Assembly: GCA_963695985.1 (NCBI GenBank)
Contig: CAVOIC010000009.1
Coordinates: forward strand, 359,201-423,200
Source: DATBVX01 sp963695985
GTDB taxonomy: Bacteria > Pseudomonadota > Gammaproteobacteria > Steroidobacterales > Steroidobacteraceae
Direction: 5' to 3'
Length of the DNA: 64,000 nt
In this document: one piece after another, positions 32,864 to 42,700 of the stretch
Layout of the letters: every line of letters begins with the position of its first letter
Position numbering within the stretch: the first letter of the stretch is position 1
The notes under the pieces: generated by a model
Databases searched by the model: none
Seen by the model: only the letters and a program-made list of their open reading frames with translations
What the model was told of the DNA's origin: nothing
Position numbers and translations under genes: made by a program

Positions 32864-35416
32864 CTAGAAGCCGATACGCGCCTGCAGACCGTAACGGACT
32901 TCGCCTTCGTTGGGCACGCAATAGAACGAGCCCGATACGCCGCGCAGATCCTGGATTTCCACGCAGTATTTCTCGCCGGTCAGGTTGTTGCCGAACAGCG
33001 CGACTTCGTACTGGCGATTGGCACCGAACGACCACGCGACGCGCGCATTGATCTCGTTACGATCCGTGTACTCGTCGATCGGCACCTGTGGGCTGTACTT
33101 CACCTTCGAGGTGCTCTGGTAGTGGTAATCCGCGTGCAGCGTCAGAGTGCTCGTGCCGGTGTCGAAGCTCTTGTCGATGCCGGCTGTCGCAGTGAGATCG
33201 GGCGCGAGTGGCAGCTCATGCCCTTTCTGGAAGTCGCCCTGGTGGGCTCCCGAGGGGAGGATCACGTCGAAGTCGATGCCGGTCACATCGGTCAGCTCGG
33301 TGTCCAGCCATCCCACGTCCGCCGTCAGCAGCCAGCTCTGCGCCGGCACCCAGTTCATCTCGAGCTCCGCTCCCTTCAGATGCGATTCCGGAAGATTGAA
33401 GAACTCAGGCCCTTGTACGCCGACATTGAAGACCTGCTGGTCCTTCCAGATGTAGTAGAACACTGACGCATTGAGCAGCAGCGACCGATCCAGGAGCGTG
33501 GACTTCATGCCGACCTCGAACGCATCGAGCGTCTCCGGGTCAAGCGGGCGCTGCGGGAACGGCGTGTCGTCGGTGTGCAGGAATTCCATATCGAACTTGC
33601 CCGACTTGAAGCCGCGCGAGTAGCTGCCATAGAACATCACGTCGTCCGTCGCATGGAACTGCAGTCCGATCTTGCCGCCGACTTCGTCATTGCTCAGGTC
33701 CTCGCGCGAGGTATTGGTGTCCGCGCAATGGACGAAGGGTATATAGCCCGGGTCGGTCTTGGGCACGCAATTGGGCAGTCCGGCTGCGAGCTCGCGAATC
33801 GCCGACTCGCCCAGGTACCGTGACGGATCCCACGGGGTCGGCTTCACGAACGCACCCGCGTAGTAAGAGGGGTTCGACTTCTTGTCGTGCGTATAACGTA
33901 CGCCGACGGTCAGCCCCCACTTGTCGGCGAATTCCCAGTCGATCTGCCCGTAGGCGGAGGCACTTCGATCCACCAGGTCGGAGATGCTGAACGACACCGT
34001 ATTGCCGTACGGATTCGGGATCACGTCGAACAGGCTCGGCGGCGTGATGCCGTTGGCGGAAGGATGCGCGCCGGGGAAGCCGTTGTCGCCGAACCGAATG
34101 TCCTGGGCGAGTGTCGCATCCTCCTTCAGGTAGTAGAGACCGGCAATCCAGCGGAACTTGGCGCTGTTGTCATTCGATGCCAGGCGCAGCTCGCCGGTGT
34201 ACTGCTTGTACTCCTGGTCCATGTCGATGATGAGCACATCGTGCGTGACGCCGGGAGTGCCCGCCCCCTGGATGTTGCCGTCCCCGGTGTTGTCCTCCTC
34301 ATAGAAGCCATGGGTCTTGTCGTAGGAGCCGATGAACGTCAGCGTCGATGCGCCGAAATCCTGGTTGAACTTCACGTAGCCGCCGTCGACGTCCAGGTCG
34401 CCGCGCTGCGAGCCGCCGTTCCAGACGTCCTGCCAGCCGGTGGTGAGCCGATCGAAGCCTTCGATGTTCACCGTCGAGTTGCCGCCATTGTTGAGATTGC
34501 CGTGCTCCCAGTCGATGTTGTCGGTGTACCCGGTGGGAGGAATCGTATCGTTGATGCGCAGCGGTGGATTGTTGAGCAGCGCCCCCGCCATCTTCTGTGG
34601 CTGCGCGTCATCGCGGGCACGAGCCGAATGCAGGCTCACCGTAAGGCGCGAGCTCTCCGCGGGTTCCCACACGAGAGTAGCGCGGCCCGAATAGTGTTCC
34701 TCATCGCCGTAGTTGTTGTCCCCCGTGTCCTGGTTCTGCCAGATGCCGTCGCGCGAGTGATAAATTCCGGCAACGCGAAGTGCCGCGGTCGAACCCGTTG
34801 GAATCGAGACGCCCCCTTCCACTTCAGCGAGATTGTTGTTGCCGTAGGTCAGGAGCGCGGTCCCGTCCACCTTGTCGGCGCCAACCACCGGCTGCTTCGT
34901 GATGTAGTTGACCGCACCGCCCGTCGTGTTCCTGCCGAACAGGCTGTTCTGCGGGCCGCGCAGCACCTCGATTCGCTCCATGTCAAAGAGCGCCAGTGTG
35001 CTCATATAGGAGGAGTTCATCGTCACTTCGTCCATGTAGGTGCCCACGGACGAAGGCGCATTGCCGAAGAACTCGTTCGTGCCCACGCCGCGAATGACGA
35101 TGTGCTGGCTCATCGCGTTCTGCACCACGACGTTGAGGTTCGGCGCCAGCTTGGTCACATCCGTGATCTGGCTGATGCCGGCATTCTGGAGCATCTCGCC
35201 GTTGTAGGCCTGCATGGCGATCGGGACGTTCTGCACGTTTTCCGCGCGTTTCTGCGCAGTGACGATGACCTCCTCGAGCGTGCCGCCCTGGCTGCGAGGC
35301 TCCTGCGCCAGCGCCTGCCCCGCAGCCAGCACGGCAAGCGCGGGCCAGAGCAGCAGCGCCAGGATCCTGGCGGCCGGATGCATCCGCATGTGTGAAGAAG
35401 CGCGTTTCATGATCAT
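32864..35416 (-). CDS. TonB-dependent outer-membrane receptor
   Basis: 850 residues. A signal peptide ends near AGQALAQ. The plug starts with LEEVIVTAQKRAENVQNVPIA (TonB-box-like EEVIVTAQKR), then IVIRGVGTNEFFG and MERIEVLRGPQNSLFGRNTTGG. A long beta-barrel ends in YGLQARIGF, with the terminal Phe used for outer-membrane insertion. It belongs to the large IVTAQKR receptor group common in polymer- and aromatic-degrading proteobacteria, many of which import non-iron substrates. It is 33 bp after the SDR gene and probably in one operon with the decarboxylase-like enzyme. Confidence 0.93.
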   Translation of the reverse strand: MIMKRASSHMRMHPAARILALLLWPALAVLAAGQALAQEPRSQGGTLEEVIVTAQKRAENVQNVPIAMQAYNGEMLQNAGISQITDVTKLAPNLNVVVQNAMSQHIVIRGVGTNEFFGNAPSSVGTYMDEVTMNSSYMSTLALFDMERIEVLRGPQNSLFGRNTTGGAVNYITKQPVVGADKVDGTALLTYGNNNLAEVEGGVSIPTGSTAALRVAGIYHSRDGIWQNQDTGDNNYGDEEHYSGRATLVWEPAESSRLTVSLHSARARDDAQPQKMAGALLNNPPLRINDTIPPTGYTDNIDWEHGNLNNGGNSTVNIEGFDRLTTGWQDVWNGGSQRGDLDVDGGYVKFNQDFGASTLTFIGSYDKTHGFYEEDNTGDGNIQGAGTPGVTHDVLIIDMDQEYKQYTGELRLASNDNSAKFRWIAGLYYLKEDATLAQDIRFGDNGFPGAHPSANGITPPSLFDVIPNPYGNTVSFSISDLVDRSASAYGQIDWEFADKWGLTVGVRYTHDKKSNPSYYAGAFVKPTPWDPSRYLGESAIRELAAGLPNCVPKTDPGYIPFVHCADTNTSREDLSNDEVGGKIGLQFHATDDVMFYGSYSRGFKSGKFDMEFLHTDDTPFPQRPLDPETLDAFEVGMKSTLLDRSLLLNASVFYYIWKDQQVFNVGVQGPEFFNLPESHLKGAELEMNWVPAQSWLLTADVGWLDTELTDVTGIDFDVILPSGAHQGDFQKGHELPLAPDLTATAGIDKSFDTGTSTLTLHADYHYQSTSKVKYSPQVPIDEYTDRNEINARVAWSFGANRQYEVALFGNNLTGEKYCVEIQDLRGVSGSFYCVPNEGEVRYGLQARIGF

Positions 35417-35449
35417 TCTCCAGGCGTGTGTGATCCCATTGATCTGAAC

Positions 35450-36214
35450 TCAGGCGCTCATGCCGCCGTCGACTACCAGCATGCTGCCCGTCATGAAGCT
35501 GCTCTGCTCCGAAGCCAGAAACAGTGCCGAGCGGGCGATCTCCTCCGGCAGCGCATGCCTGCCGAGCGGAATGAGCTCATCGAAAAAGCGCCCGGCATCG
35601 CGCCCGAGCACACGGCTCAGTTGCGCTTCGATGCCGGACTGAAAACTGTTTTGCGTGGGACCGGGATGAATGGTGTTGACGCGGATGCGGCGGCGCGCCG
35701 CTTCCTTCGCCACGCAGCGCATCAGACCGATCTGCGCGTGCTTGGCGGTGATGTAGCCGTAGGCGCCCGGATCACCACGCAGCCCCGCCACGCTGCAGGT
35801 GATGATGACGCTGCCGCCATCGTTCATCTGCGGCACACCATACTTGCAGGCGAGGAATGCGCCCCTGACATGGACGCGGTACACGTCGTCGAACACCTCG
35901 TCCGGGTACTCGGCCAACGGCGCCATGACTCCGGCATTACCGGCGTTGCTGAACAGGACATCGATCTTTCCCCAGCGCGCCACGGTCGCAGCGATGTAGC
36001 TCTCGACGTGCGCGGCCAGACGCACGTCCGCGGACTTGAAGGCTACGTGCTCGGACGCGAGCAGCGCAGCGGCGCGGCGCAGCGCGTCCTCGCTAAGATC
36101 GACCAGCATGACGCGGGCGCCCTCTTCGAGAAACAGCCGCGCGCTCGCCAGGCCGATGCTTCCAGCCGCACCGGTGATGACGCAGATCTTGTTCTCCAAG
36201 TGCCGTGCGGACAC
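35450..36214 (-). CDS. Short-chain dehydrogenase/reductase
   Basis: 254 residues from GTG 36214; GGAGG sits 4 nt upstream, which decides this start over longer frames. SDR motifs: VITGAAGSIGLASA (TGxxxGxG type), FSNAGNAG, and catalytic Tyr-x3-Lys in YGYITAKHAQIG, with IITCSVAG supplying the Ser. The C-terminal FMTGSMLVVDGGMSA is the classical SDR ending. It interconverts an alcohol and ketone with NAD(P)H. It starts 26 bp after the TPP enzyme, and an acyloin or hydroxy acid made or used by that enzyme is the likely kind of substrate. Confidence 0.9.
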   Translation of the reverse strand: MSARHLENKICVITGAAGSIGLASARLFLEEGARVMLVDLSEDALRRAAALLASEHVAFKSADVRLAAHVESYIAATVARWGKIDVLFSNAGNAGVMAPLAEYPDEVFDDVYRVHVRGAFLACKYGVPQMNDGGSVIITCSVAGLRGDPGAYGYITAKHAQIGLMRCVAKEAARRRIRVNTIHPGPTQNSFQSGIEAQLSRVLGRDAGRFFDELIPLGRHALPEEIARSALFLASEQSSFMTGSMLVVDGGMSA

Positions 36215-36240
36215 AGCACCTCCCTCGTTAGTGGCCGCGT

Positions 36241-37881
36241 TCACCCAGGTTCGGGAGCGTCCGCGGCCGCCCTTTCCACCAACACCTCGACCAGGGTCGG
36301 TTTCGTCGACTGAAACGCAGTCGTCAGCGCGCGATCGAGCTCGGCAGGCTTCTCCACACGAATCCCGATGAGCCCCTGGCTGCGCGCCAGCCCACAGAAA
36401 TCCAGTTCCGGCAATTCGGTTCCCGGCAGCCGATCGAGCTTGAAGTGATGCCGGAACTCGTGCAGCGCCTCGTAGCCGCTGTTGTTGATGATGACGAAGG
36501 TCATCGACAGTCTCAGCTGGGCCGCCGACCACAGTCCCTGGATCGAATACATGCTTGAGCCGTCGCCGAGCACCGCGATCACCCGGCGGTCGGGACGCGC
36601 GAGGGCGATGCCGACCGCCGCCGGCAGACCATGACCCAGACCGCCGCTGGCACAGGTATAGAAAGTGTTCGGCGCGACGATGGGCAGGTAGTCGTGCATC
36701 GGGCCGCGACTGCTCGGGGCTTCCTCGACGATGATGCTGTCGGCTGGGCGCAGGGCCGCTATCTGCTGCAGCAGATAGCGGTCGGTCAGCGAATGACGCG
36801 GGGCTCGTTGCACCGGCTTACGCGGCTCCGGTGCGCGCCGCCGCCGCGGGGCGGCGGCATCGAGCAGTGCGCGCACGCCGAGTTTCAGATGGGTCACGAT
36901 CGATACGCCGGTCGGCGTCCACGCGGCGATCGCCGGATCATCGATCAGCTGCACCAGCTTGCTGCCTTCGGGAATGTGCGGACCGAAGCCCTCCCGGTGA
37001 TAAGTGAAGGCCGGTGCACCGAGCACCAGGATGAAATCCGCACCCTCGAGGCTCGCCACGATCTGGGCGCGATCTGCGGCGAGAAAGCCCGCGAACAACG
37101 GGTGATTCTCCGGAAAGCTGTTACGGCCCGACATCGGGCTGACCCACACCGGCGCCTGGTGGTGCTGCGCGAGCGCGATGGTCTCGGACCAGGCGTCATC
37201 GCGCGCGACGCCCGCACCCACGACCATGACTGGCCGTTGAGCGCAGTTCAGCGCTTCAGCAGCCGCGGCGAGCAGTGCGGGATCGCCTGACACCGTGCGG
37301 CTCACCTGGCGCGCTCCGATCGGGTCGCAGGTTCGATCCCAGTCATCGACGGGAATCGAAACGAATGTCGGTCCGCGCGGTGGTTGCATGGCCGTGTAGT
37401 AGGCGCGCGCGATCGCTGCCGGCACGTCTTCAGCCCGCGCCGGCTCGCAGCTCCACTTCACGTACGGCTTGGGAAATTCGGCGGCCTGCGTCGCGTACAG
37501 GAAGGGCTCGAACGGCAGGATCGAGCGCGCCTGCTGACCAGCGGTGACCACCAGCGGCGTCTGGTTACGAAAGGCCGTGAACAGATTACCCAGCGCGTGC
37601 CCCACGCCGGTCGCCGAGTGCAGGCTGACCAGCGCCGCATTGCCCGTGGCCTGGGCAAAACCGTCGGCCATGGCAAGGGCGACCGACTCCTGCAAGCCGA
37701 GCACGTAGCGAAAGTCCGCCGGGAAGGCGCGATACATCGGCAGTTCGGTCGAGCCCGGGTTGCCGAAGATCGTGGTCAGGTTGAAGGCGCGCAGCAGTCC
37801 AAAAACGGATTCTCGTACCGTGAGTGCAGCTGCTGTTCGTGCATTGCGCCCGGATACCTGGGCCGCCGCAGTATCGAGCAT
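36241..37881 (-). CDS. ThDP-dependent decarboxylase, benzoylformate decarboxylase-like
   Basis: 546 residues. N-terminal domain: FGNPGSTELPMY with Ser44, LGLQES with Glu65 (ThDP activation), SLHSATGVG with His88; later APAFTYH with His295. These correspond to the benzoylformate decarboxylase set Ser26, Glu47, His70 and His281. The C-terminal ThDP site is GDGSSMYSIQGLWSAAQLRLSMTFVIINN (GDG...NN). Likely reaction: non-oxidative decarboxylation of an aromatic 2-oxo acid to an aldehyde, possibly also carboligation. It heads an operon with SDR, TonB receptor and MFS, opposite a LysR regulator. It could alternatively be an oxalyl-CoA or acetolactate synthase relative, which I think less likely. Confidence 0.85.
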   Translation of the reverse strand: MLDTAAAQVSGRNARTAAALTVRESVFGLLRAFNLTTIFGNPGSTELPMYRAFPADFRYVLGLQESVALAMADGFAQATGNAALVSLHSATGVGHALGNLFTAFRNQTPLVVTAGQQARSILPFEPFLYATQAAEFPKPYVKWSCEPARAEDVPAAIARAYYTAMQPPRGPTFVSIPVDDWDRTCDPIGARQVSRTVSGDPALLAAAAEALNCAQRPVMVVGAGVARDDAWSETIALAQHHQAPVWVSPMSGRNSFPENHPLFAGFLAADRAQIVASLEGADFILVLGAPAFTYHREGFGPHIPEGSKLVQLIDDPAIAAWTPTGVSIVTHLKLGVRALLDAAAPRRRRAPEPRKPVQRAPRHSLTDRYLLQQIAALRPADSIIVEEAPSSRGPMHDYLPIVAPNTFYTCASGGLGHGLPAAVGIALARPDRRVIAVLGDGSSMYSIQGLWSAAQLRLSMTFVIINNSGYEALHEFRHHFKLDRLPGTELPELDFCGLARSQGLIGIRVEKPAELDRALTTAFQSTKPTLVEVLVERAAADAPEPG

Positions 37882-37954
37882 CGTGTGTGCTCTTCTCGGT
37901 CCGGGTTGAAATGACGCGGCCGATGTTCCCGCGGACCCTGCAACACCGGGTATT

Positions 37955-37964
37955 GCCAATTGGC
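37955..37964. promoter_or_regulatory. Palindrome in the LysR/decarboxylase divergent promoter region
   Basis: GCCAATTGGC is a perfect 10-bp palindrome 22 bp before the LysR ATG and 74 bp before the decarboxylase ATG, with a surrounding T-N11-A arrangement. LysR proteins commonly bind such sites in the divergent gap to control both genes. Assignment is by position only. Confidence 0.45.
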
Positions 37965-37986
37965 GGCGGAGTCATAACACTTCGGT

Positions 37987-38886
37987 ATGGCTTTGGACCC
38001 ACGGCAACTCAGAGCTTTCCTCGCGATCGTGCGGACGGGAAGCCTTGGTCTGGCGGCGGAGACACTGCACGTGACCCAACCGGCGCTCAGCCGCATCGTC
38101 CGCCGCCTCGAAGCACAGCTCGGTGTGCCCTTGTTCGAACGGCGCACCACCGGGATGGAGCTCACCAGCTTCGGCCACGCGCTGCTCCCGCACGCCACTT
38201 TCCTCGCCGAGGAAGCCTCGCTCGCCATCGAGCAGATCAACTCACTGCGCGGCCTCGGCCAGGGCACGATCCGAATCGGCGCCGTCGCCAGTGTCGCGAT
38301 CATGGTGCTGCCGGCGGTGTTGGAGCGGATGCTGACGAAGTGGCCGAACCTGCACGTACAGGTGCTCGAAGGCGTCGAAGACGTGCTGACCGTGGCCCTC
38401 ACCAGCAACGCCATCGATGTGGTGATCTCCGGTCCGATCCCCGAGAGTGAAGAAATCGTGCAGGTCGGCGTGCACACGTTCATGGACCGCTATTCGGTGA
38501 TCTGCTCCGCCGCCAATGAGCTGCAGCATCGCACCGACCTTTCGATCCATGACATCATCCACATCCCCTGGGTCATGCCGCCCGCCGAAGCGGAGCCCCG
38601 CCGGCAGTTCATCGCTCTGATCAATCGGCTCGGCGTCGCACCGCCGCGCGTCGTGGTCGAAACGCGTTCGCCGAGTGTCATCAAGGCGATGGTGGCCAAG
38701 ACTCATTTCCTGGGCTGGCTCCCCGAGCCGCTGTTCGCTGCCGAGCGGGCGGCCGGCCTGATCAGGGCGCTCACCGTCAAGGAAATGGCGCCGCAGCGTC
38801 GGTTTTTCGTCTACCGGCGGCGGCGCAATTTCATGCCGCCGCCGGTGGTGAAGTTTCTGGAAGCACTCAAGACGATCGAAATTTAG
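37987..38886 (+). CDS. LysR family transcriptional regulator
   Basis: 299 residues. The winged helix-turn-helix is classical: LRAFLAIVRTGSLGLAAETLHVTQPALSRIVRRLEAQLGVPLFER. The effector-binding domain follows (GTIRIGAVASVAIMVLPAVLERM, DVVISGPIPESE, LGWLPEPLFA). It is divergent from the decarboxylase-SDR-receptor operon across 105 bp and is 10 bp upstream of the M20 peptidase gene, so it most likely senses a substrate of one or both. Similar regulators (GbpR/PcaQ-like group) control aromatic degradation. Confidence 0.94.
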   Translation: MALDPRQLRAFLAIVRTGSLGLAAETLHVTQPALSRIVRRLEAQLGVPLFERRTTGMELTSFGHALLPHATFLAEEASLAIEQINSLRGLGQGTIRIGAVASVAIMVLPAVLERMLTKWPNLHVQVLEGVEDVLTVALTSNAIDVVISGPIPESEEIVQVGVHTFMDRYSVICSAANELQHRTDLSIHDIIHIPWVMPPAEAEPRRQFIALINRLGVAPPRVVVETRSPSVIKAMVAKTHFLGWLPEPLFAAERAAGLIRALTVKEMAPQRRFFVYRRRRNFMPPPVVKFLEALKTIEI

Positions 38887-38896
38887 GAGGACGTGA

Positions 38897-40321
38897 ATGG
38901 TGTTTCGCCCGTTCCTGATCACGGTTGCTGCCGCCGTGTGCAGCGCCGCCGCCGCGCAGGCCGCGCCCGATACCGCCGCCAATGCCATGGCGCTCGACAT
39001 CTTCAAGCAGCTCGTCGAAATCAACACCACCGATTCGGTCGGTAACGTGACGACGGCCTCCGAAGCGATGGCGCAGCGCCTGCTCGCCGCCGGATTCGCC
39101 GCCGAGGACGTGCAGGTCGTGGGCCCGAACGAGCGCAAGAGGAATCTCGTCGTGCGGCTGCACGGCACCGGCAAGCACAAGCCAGTGCTCCTGATCGGCC
39201 ATCTGGACGTCGTCGAGGCGCGACGCGAAGACTGGACCACCGATCCGTTCCGGTTCGTCGAGAAGGACGGGTATTTCTACGGTCGCGGTACGGCCGACAT
39301 GAAGAACAGCGATGCGATCATGGTGACGAATCTCATCCGCCTCAGGAAGGAAGGCTTCCGTCCCAGTCGCGACATCATTCTTGCACTCACCGCGGGCGAG
39401 GAGACGGGCGTGGCCAACGGTGTCGAATGGTTGCTGAAGGAGCGGCGCGATCTCGTCGACGCGGAGTTCGTCGTGAACAATGACGGCTATTCCGTCTTGT
39501 CCGAAAACGGCAAGCCGCTGCGCTACGAGCTCTACGCTACGGAAAAGGTCTATGCCGACTTTCGCCTCACGACCACCAACCGCGGTGGTCACAGCTCGTT
39601 GCCGCGGCGGGACAACGCAATCTATGCGCTCGCCGCCGGGCTCACGCGGCTCGCGGCGCATGAGTTCCCGTTCGAGCTCAATGACATCACCCGCGCCTAC
39701 TTCCAGCGCATGTCCGCCATCGAGGCTGGACAGCGCGCGGCCGACATGCGCGCGATAACTCAGACACCGCCGGACGTGGCCGCCATCGACCGCCTGTCGC
39801 AGAATCCGCGAGACAACGCGACGATGCGCACCACCTGTGTGGCCACGCGCCTCAGCGGCGGCCATGCCAACAACGCTCTGCCGCAGGAAGCCCGCGCCAC
39901 CGTGAACTGCCGCATCCTGCCCGGCCATACACCCGAGGAGACACGCCAGGCGCTGAGCGCGATCCTCGCGGATCCCAGCATCAAGGTGCAGTATCTCGCC
40001 GTCGACGGCACGCCGCTCGACACCGCGTCCGGGAGCGCCGGCTATCCGCCGCCCAGGCTCCTGCCGCAGGTGCTGCAACCCCTGGAGCGCCTGGTGCACG
40101 AGATGTGGCCCGGAATCCCGGTGATCCCTGCGATGTCGCAAGGCGCATCCGACGGCGTATTTACGATGGCGGCGGGGCTGCCGACGTATGAGATCACCGG
40201 CATCGACCAGGACAGCAATGATATTCGCGCCCATGGAAAGGATGAACGCACGCGCGTTCAATCCTTCTACCAGGGCCTCGACTTCTCCTATCGATACCTC
40301 AAGGCGCTCACCGCGAAATAG
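38897..40321 (+). CDS. Secreted M20 family metallopeptidase
   Basis: 474 residues with a signal peptide (cleavage near AAAQAAP). Zinc-site residues of the M20 fold: His102 and Asp104 in LLIGHLDVVEA, Asp134 in GTADMKNSDA, and Glu168-Glu169 in TAGEETG. A dimerisation domain follows with TTNRGGHSSLP and ATRLSGGHANNALPQ. M20 enzymes cleave dipeptides or N-acyl amino acids (carboxypeptidase G2, DapE, aminoacylase). Export to the periplasm suggests peptide or acyl-amino acid turnover. It follows LysR in the same direction with an AGGAGG ribosome site. Confidence 0.93.
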   Translation: MVFRPFLITVAAAVCSAAAAQAAPDTAANAMALDIFKQLVEINTTDSVGNVTTASEAMAQRLLAAGFAAEDVQVVGPNERKRNLVVRLHGTGKHKPVLLIGHLDVVEARREDWTTDPFRFVEKDGYFYGRGTADMKNSDAIMVTNLIRLRKEGFRPSRDIILALTAGEETGVANGVEWLLKERRDLVDAEFVVNNDGYSVLSENGKPLRYELYATEKVYADFRLTTTNRGGHSSLPRRDNAIYALAAGLTRLAAHEFPFELNDITRAYFQRMSAIEAGQRAADMRAITQTPPDVAAIDRLSQNPRDNATMRTTCVATRLSGGHANNALPQEARATVNCRILPGHTPEETRQALSAILADPSIKVQYLAVDGTPLDTASGSAGYPPPRLLPQVLQPLERLVHEMWPGIPVIPAMSQGASDGVFTMAAGLPTYEITGIDQDSNDIRAHGKDERTRVQSFYQGLDFSYRYLKALTAK

Positions 40322-40334
40322 CGGCTGCCGACGA

Positions 40335-42644
40335 TCAGTGCGGCGGCGCTGCTGCCCGCAGCAGCGCCGTGGCCTGATCGAGCCGGTCGCAGTACACGCC
40401 GAGCACGGCAGCGGTGCGTCGTGCGTAATCGTCGGCGTCCTCCCAGTGGCGTTGCTCGATTGCTTCGCGCACGCCCGGCAGCGTCTTGACGCCGTAGCCG
40501 GTGAGCAGGCCCGGCGCATAGATGAGGTGGCGAAACCAGCTGCGTCCCGGCAGACCGTGCTCGCTGGTGAGCGTCTGCTCCATCCCCTGCAGCAGTGCGT
40601 TGAGCGAGGTGCGAGTCGCGGCACTCAGTGCGGCACCCTGGCCCGCGCGCAGGTAGGCCTCGTCGTAGGTTGCGGCGCTCTTAGACAGACGTACCACAAC
40701 GTTGTCGAGCGGCGCGAAGTCGATATACGGCGGCTCCGGCTCCCGTTCGGGCGCGAGTACCGGGCGAGTCGGATCCGAAGACAACGTGAAGGCGTTGCCA
40801 TCGATGAGCCGGGCGAGATCCTGGGCGTGCTTGCGCCGTTCATCGGCCAGCTTGTGCACCTCCTGCACGTAGTCCTCGATCGTGGTGGCGAAACCCGCAA
40901 ATTGCAGCGGCAGCACAGCGACATTCGCCATACGCAGCACCGTACGACCGACGGTCTGAGCCTCGACGAGCCCGTACACGAAGCCCGGATCGCCGAAGCG
41001 CACGTAGTGATCGTAAGAATCGTAGAGGGAGTGATAGACGCCGTCCTGATCGTCCTCACCCCCGTACGCGACGTTGAGCGCTGTGATGCCGAGGTGCTGG
41101 AGGAAAGGAGTGTAGTCAGAGCCCGACCCCAGGGCGGAAACCGGGACATCGACGCGCTCGGCAGCGTGCCGTGCCAGGCTCTTCTGCTCCTCCGTCGCGT
41201 CCTTTTCGAAGCCGGTCACCAGCATCTTGGCGCGCATGCGCTGCTGCACGCTCGCGCCGGTCTCGGGATCCTTCACGGCGGCAGCAACTTCGTTGATGAA
41301 CCGTTGCAACGAATGGCTGCCTTCGAGGCTCAGGAAGCCGCGCGTGTTGGTGTCCGAGTTGAGGTACAGCACCGCTTTGCGCTGCAGCTCCTGCGCGTGC
41401 GCCTCGGCCCACTCGGTCGAGCCGAGCAACCCCGCCTCCTCGCCGTCCCAGCTCGCATAGATCAAGGTGCGCCTGGGCTTCCAGCCCTGGCGGAGCAGCG
41501 CGCCGATCGCCTTCGCCTCAGCCAGCATCGCCACAGTCCCCGACAATGGATCCCAGGCACCGAACACCCATGCGTCGCGATGATTGCCGCGGATGACCCA
41601 CGCATCGGGATCGGTACTACCGGGAATCTTCGCGATGACGTCGTACACCGGCTTCAGGCTCCAGTCGGAAGCGACGCTCAGATGCACGCGCGCCGGTCCA
41701 GGCCCCAGGTGATAGGTGAGCGGCAACCCACCGCGCCATTTCTCAGGCGCTACTGGCCCTGCCAACGCTTCGAGAAGCGGGCGCGCGTCGGCGTAGGAAA
41801 TCGGCAGCACCGGGATCTTGAGGATCGTCTGCGCATCGGCGAGCGCGACTCGCTTGGCATCCTTGGTGGCGCCGATCCCGGGCGTGAGCGGATCGCCGGA
41901 GTAGATCGGCATGTCCGCCACCGAACCGCGTTGCACACCTTCTGCAGGCCGCCAGCCGCCCTTGGGATAGGTGTCGCCCATCGAATAGCCATCGACCCTG
42001 GGGTCCGAATAGATCAGGCAACCGATCGCGCCGTGCTGATAGGCGAGCTTCGGTTTGAGTCCGCGCCAGCCGTTGCCGTAGCGCGCTATGGCGATCTTGC
42101 CCCGGACATCGACGCCGCGCCGCGCCAGCTCCTGGTAATCCTCGTCCATGCCGTAGTTCACGTAGACGAGATCACCGGTCACGTCGCCGTCCGCGCCGTA
42201 CACGTTGTAGGGTGGCAACCCATCCGTGCGTGAGGAAGTCGCGTCGCCCGGGATCGGGGGCTCGTGCAGGCCGGCCACGACGCGGCTGGGTGCCAAGAGC
42301 TCGAGGGCAACGTGCTTCGGTGTCGGATACAGCACGTAGAAGGTCTCAATCTCCGCTTGCCAGCCCCAGTTCCGGAAGAGCTCGCGCACGAACTCGGCGT
42401 TCGTCTTGTCGTGAGGCGAACCGACGTGGTTAGGCTCCGCAGAGAGGCGCTTGAGCCATGCGTCGAGATCGGCGGCATGAAGCTCGCCGTCGAACTGTTG
42501 TTCGAGAGCCGCTTGGGCTGTTGCCTCCTGCGGCGTAAAGCCGAACATCGAGGCCGCGTTCGGCAAAGGCGTCTCAGCACCCTGTCCGCTGGCGCTGACC
42601 AGCGCGGTCGCAGAGAGAACCAACCAGCGACGAGCACAGCGCAT
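40335..42644 (-). CDS. Secreted M28 metallopeptidase, glutamate carboxypeptidase II/transferrin receptor-like
   Basis: 769 residues from ATG 42644, with a signal peptide. It has the three-domain layout of glutamate carboxypeptidase II: a PA (protease-associated) domain (VRGKIAIARYG, GAIGCLIYSDP), the M28 peptidase domain, and a helical dimerisation domain. Co-catalytic zinc residues appear in order: RGNHRDAW, AWDPLSGT, ASWDGEEAGLLGSTEWAE, YLNSDT and SLYDSYDHY. It is a periplasmic or surface exopeptidase. It follows the MFS transporter by 56 bp on the same strand. Very long open frames on the opposite strand here are coding shadows. Confidence 0.93.
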   Translation of the reverse strand: MRCARRWLVLSATALVSASGQGAETPLPNAASMFGFTPQEATAQAALEQQFDGELHAADLDAWLKRLSAEPNHVGSPHDKTNAEFVRELFRNWGWQAEIETFYVLYPTPKHVALELLAPSRVVAGLHEPPIPGDATSSRTDGLPPYNVYGADGDVTGDLVYVNYGMDEDYQELARRGVDVRGKIAIARYGNGWRGLKPKLAYQHGAIGCLIYSDPRVDGYSMGDTYPKGGWRPAEGVQRGSVADMPIYSGDPLTPGIGATKDAKRVALADAQTILKIPVLPISYADARPLLEALAGPVAPEKWRGGLPLTYHLGPGPARVHLSVASDWSLKPVYDVIAKIPGSTDPDAWVIRGNHRDAWVFGAWDPLSGTVAMLAEAKAIGALLRQGWKPRRTLIYASWDGEEAGLLGSTEWAEAHAQELQRKAVLYLNSDTNTRGFLSLEGSHSLQRFINEVAAAVKDPETGASVQQRMRAKMLVTGFEKDATEEQKSLARHAAERVDVPVSALGSGSDYTPFLQHLGITALNVAYGGEDDQDGVYHSLYDSYDHYVRFGDPGFVYGLVEAQTVGRTVLRMANVAVLPLQFAGFATTIEDYVQEVHKLADERRKHAQDLARLIDGNAFTLSSDPTRPVLAPEREPEPPYIDFAPLDNVVVRLSKSAATYDEAYLRAGQGAALSAATRTSLNALLQGMEQTLTSEHGLPGRSWFRHLIYAPGLLTGYGVKTLPGVREAIEQRHWEDADDYARRTAAVLGVYCDRLDQATALLRAAAPPH

Positions 42645-42700
42645 GCGACAGCCTCCACGGCAAATGGGACGCGCGAGAATACCCGAAGACTTAGTATCGT

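Noticed and set aside
40188..42233. A 681-codon plus-strand frame opposite the M28 peptidase gene.
   Set aside because: It is an antisense shadow in high-GC DNA. The minus-strand frame has complete zinc-site motifs and a signal peptide; this one has no family features.
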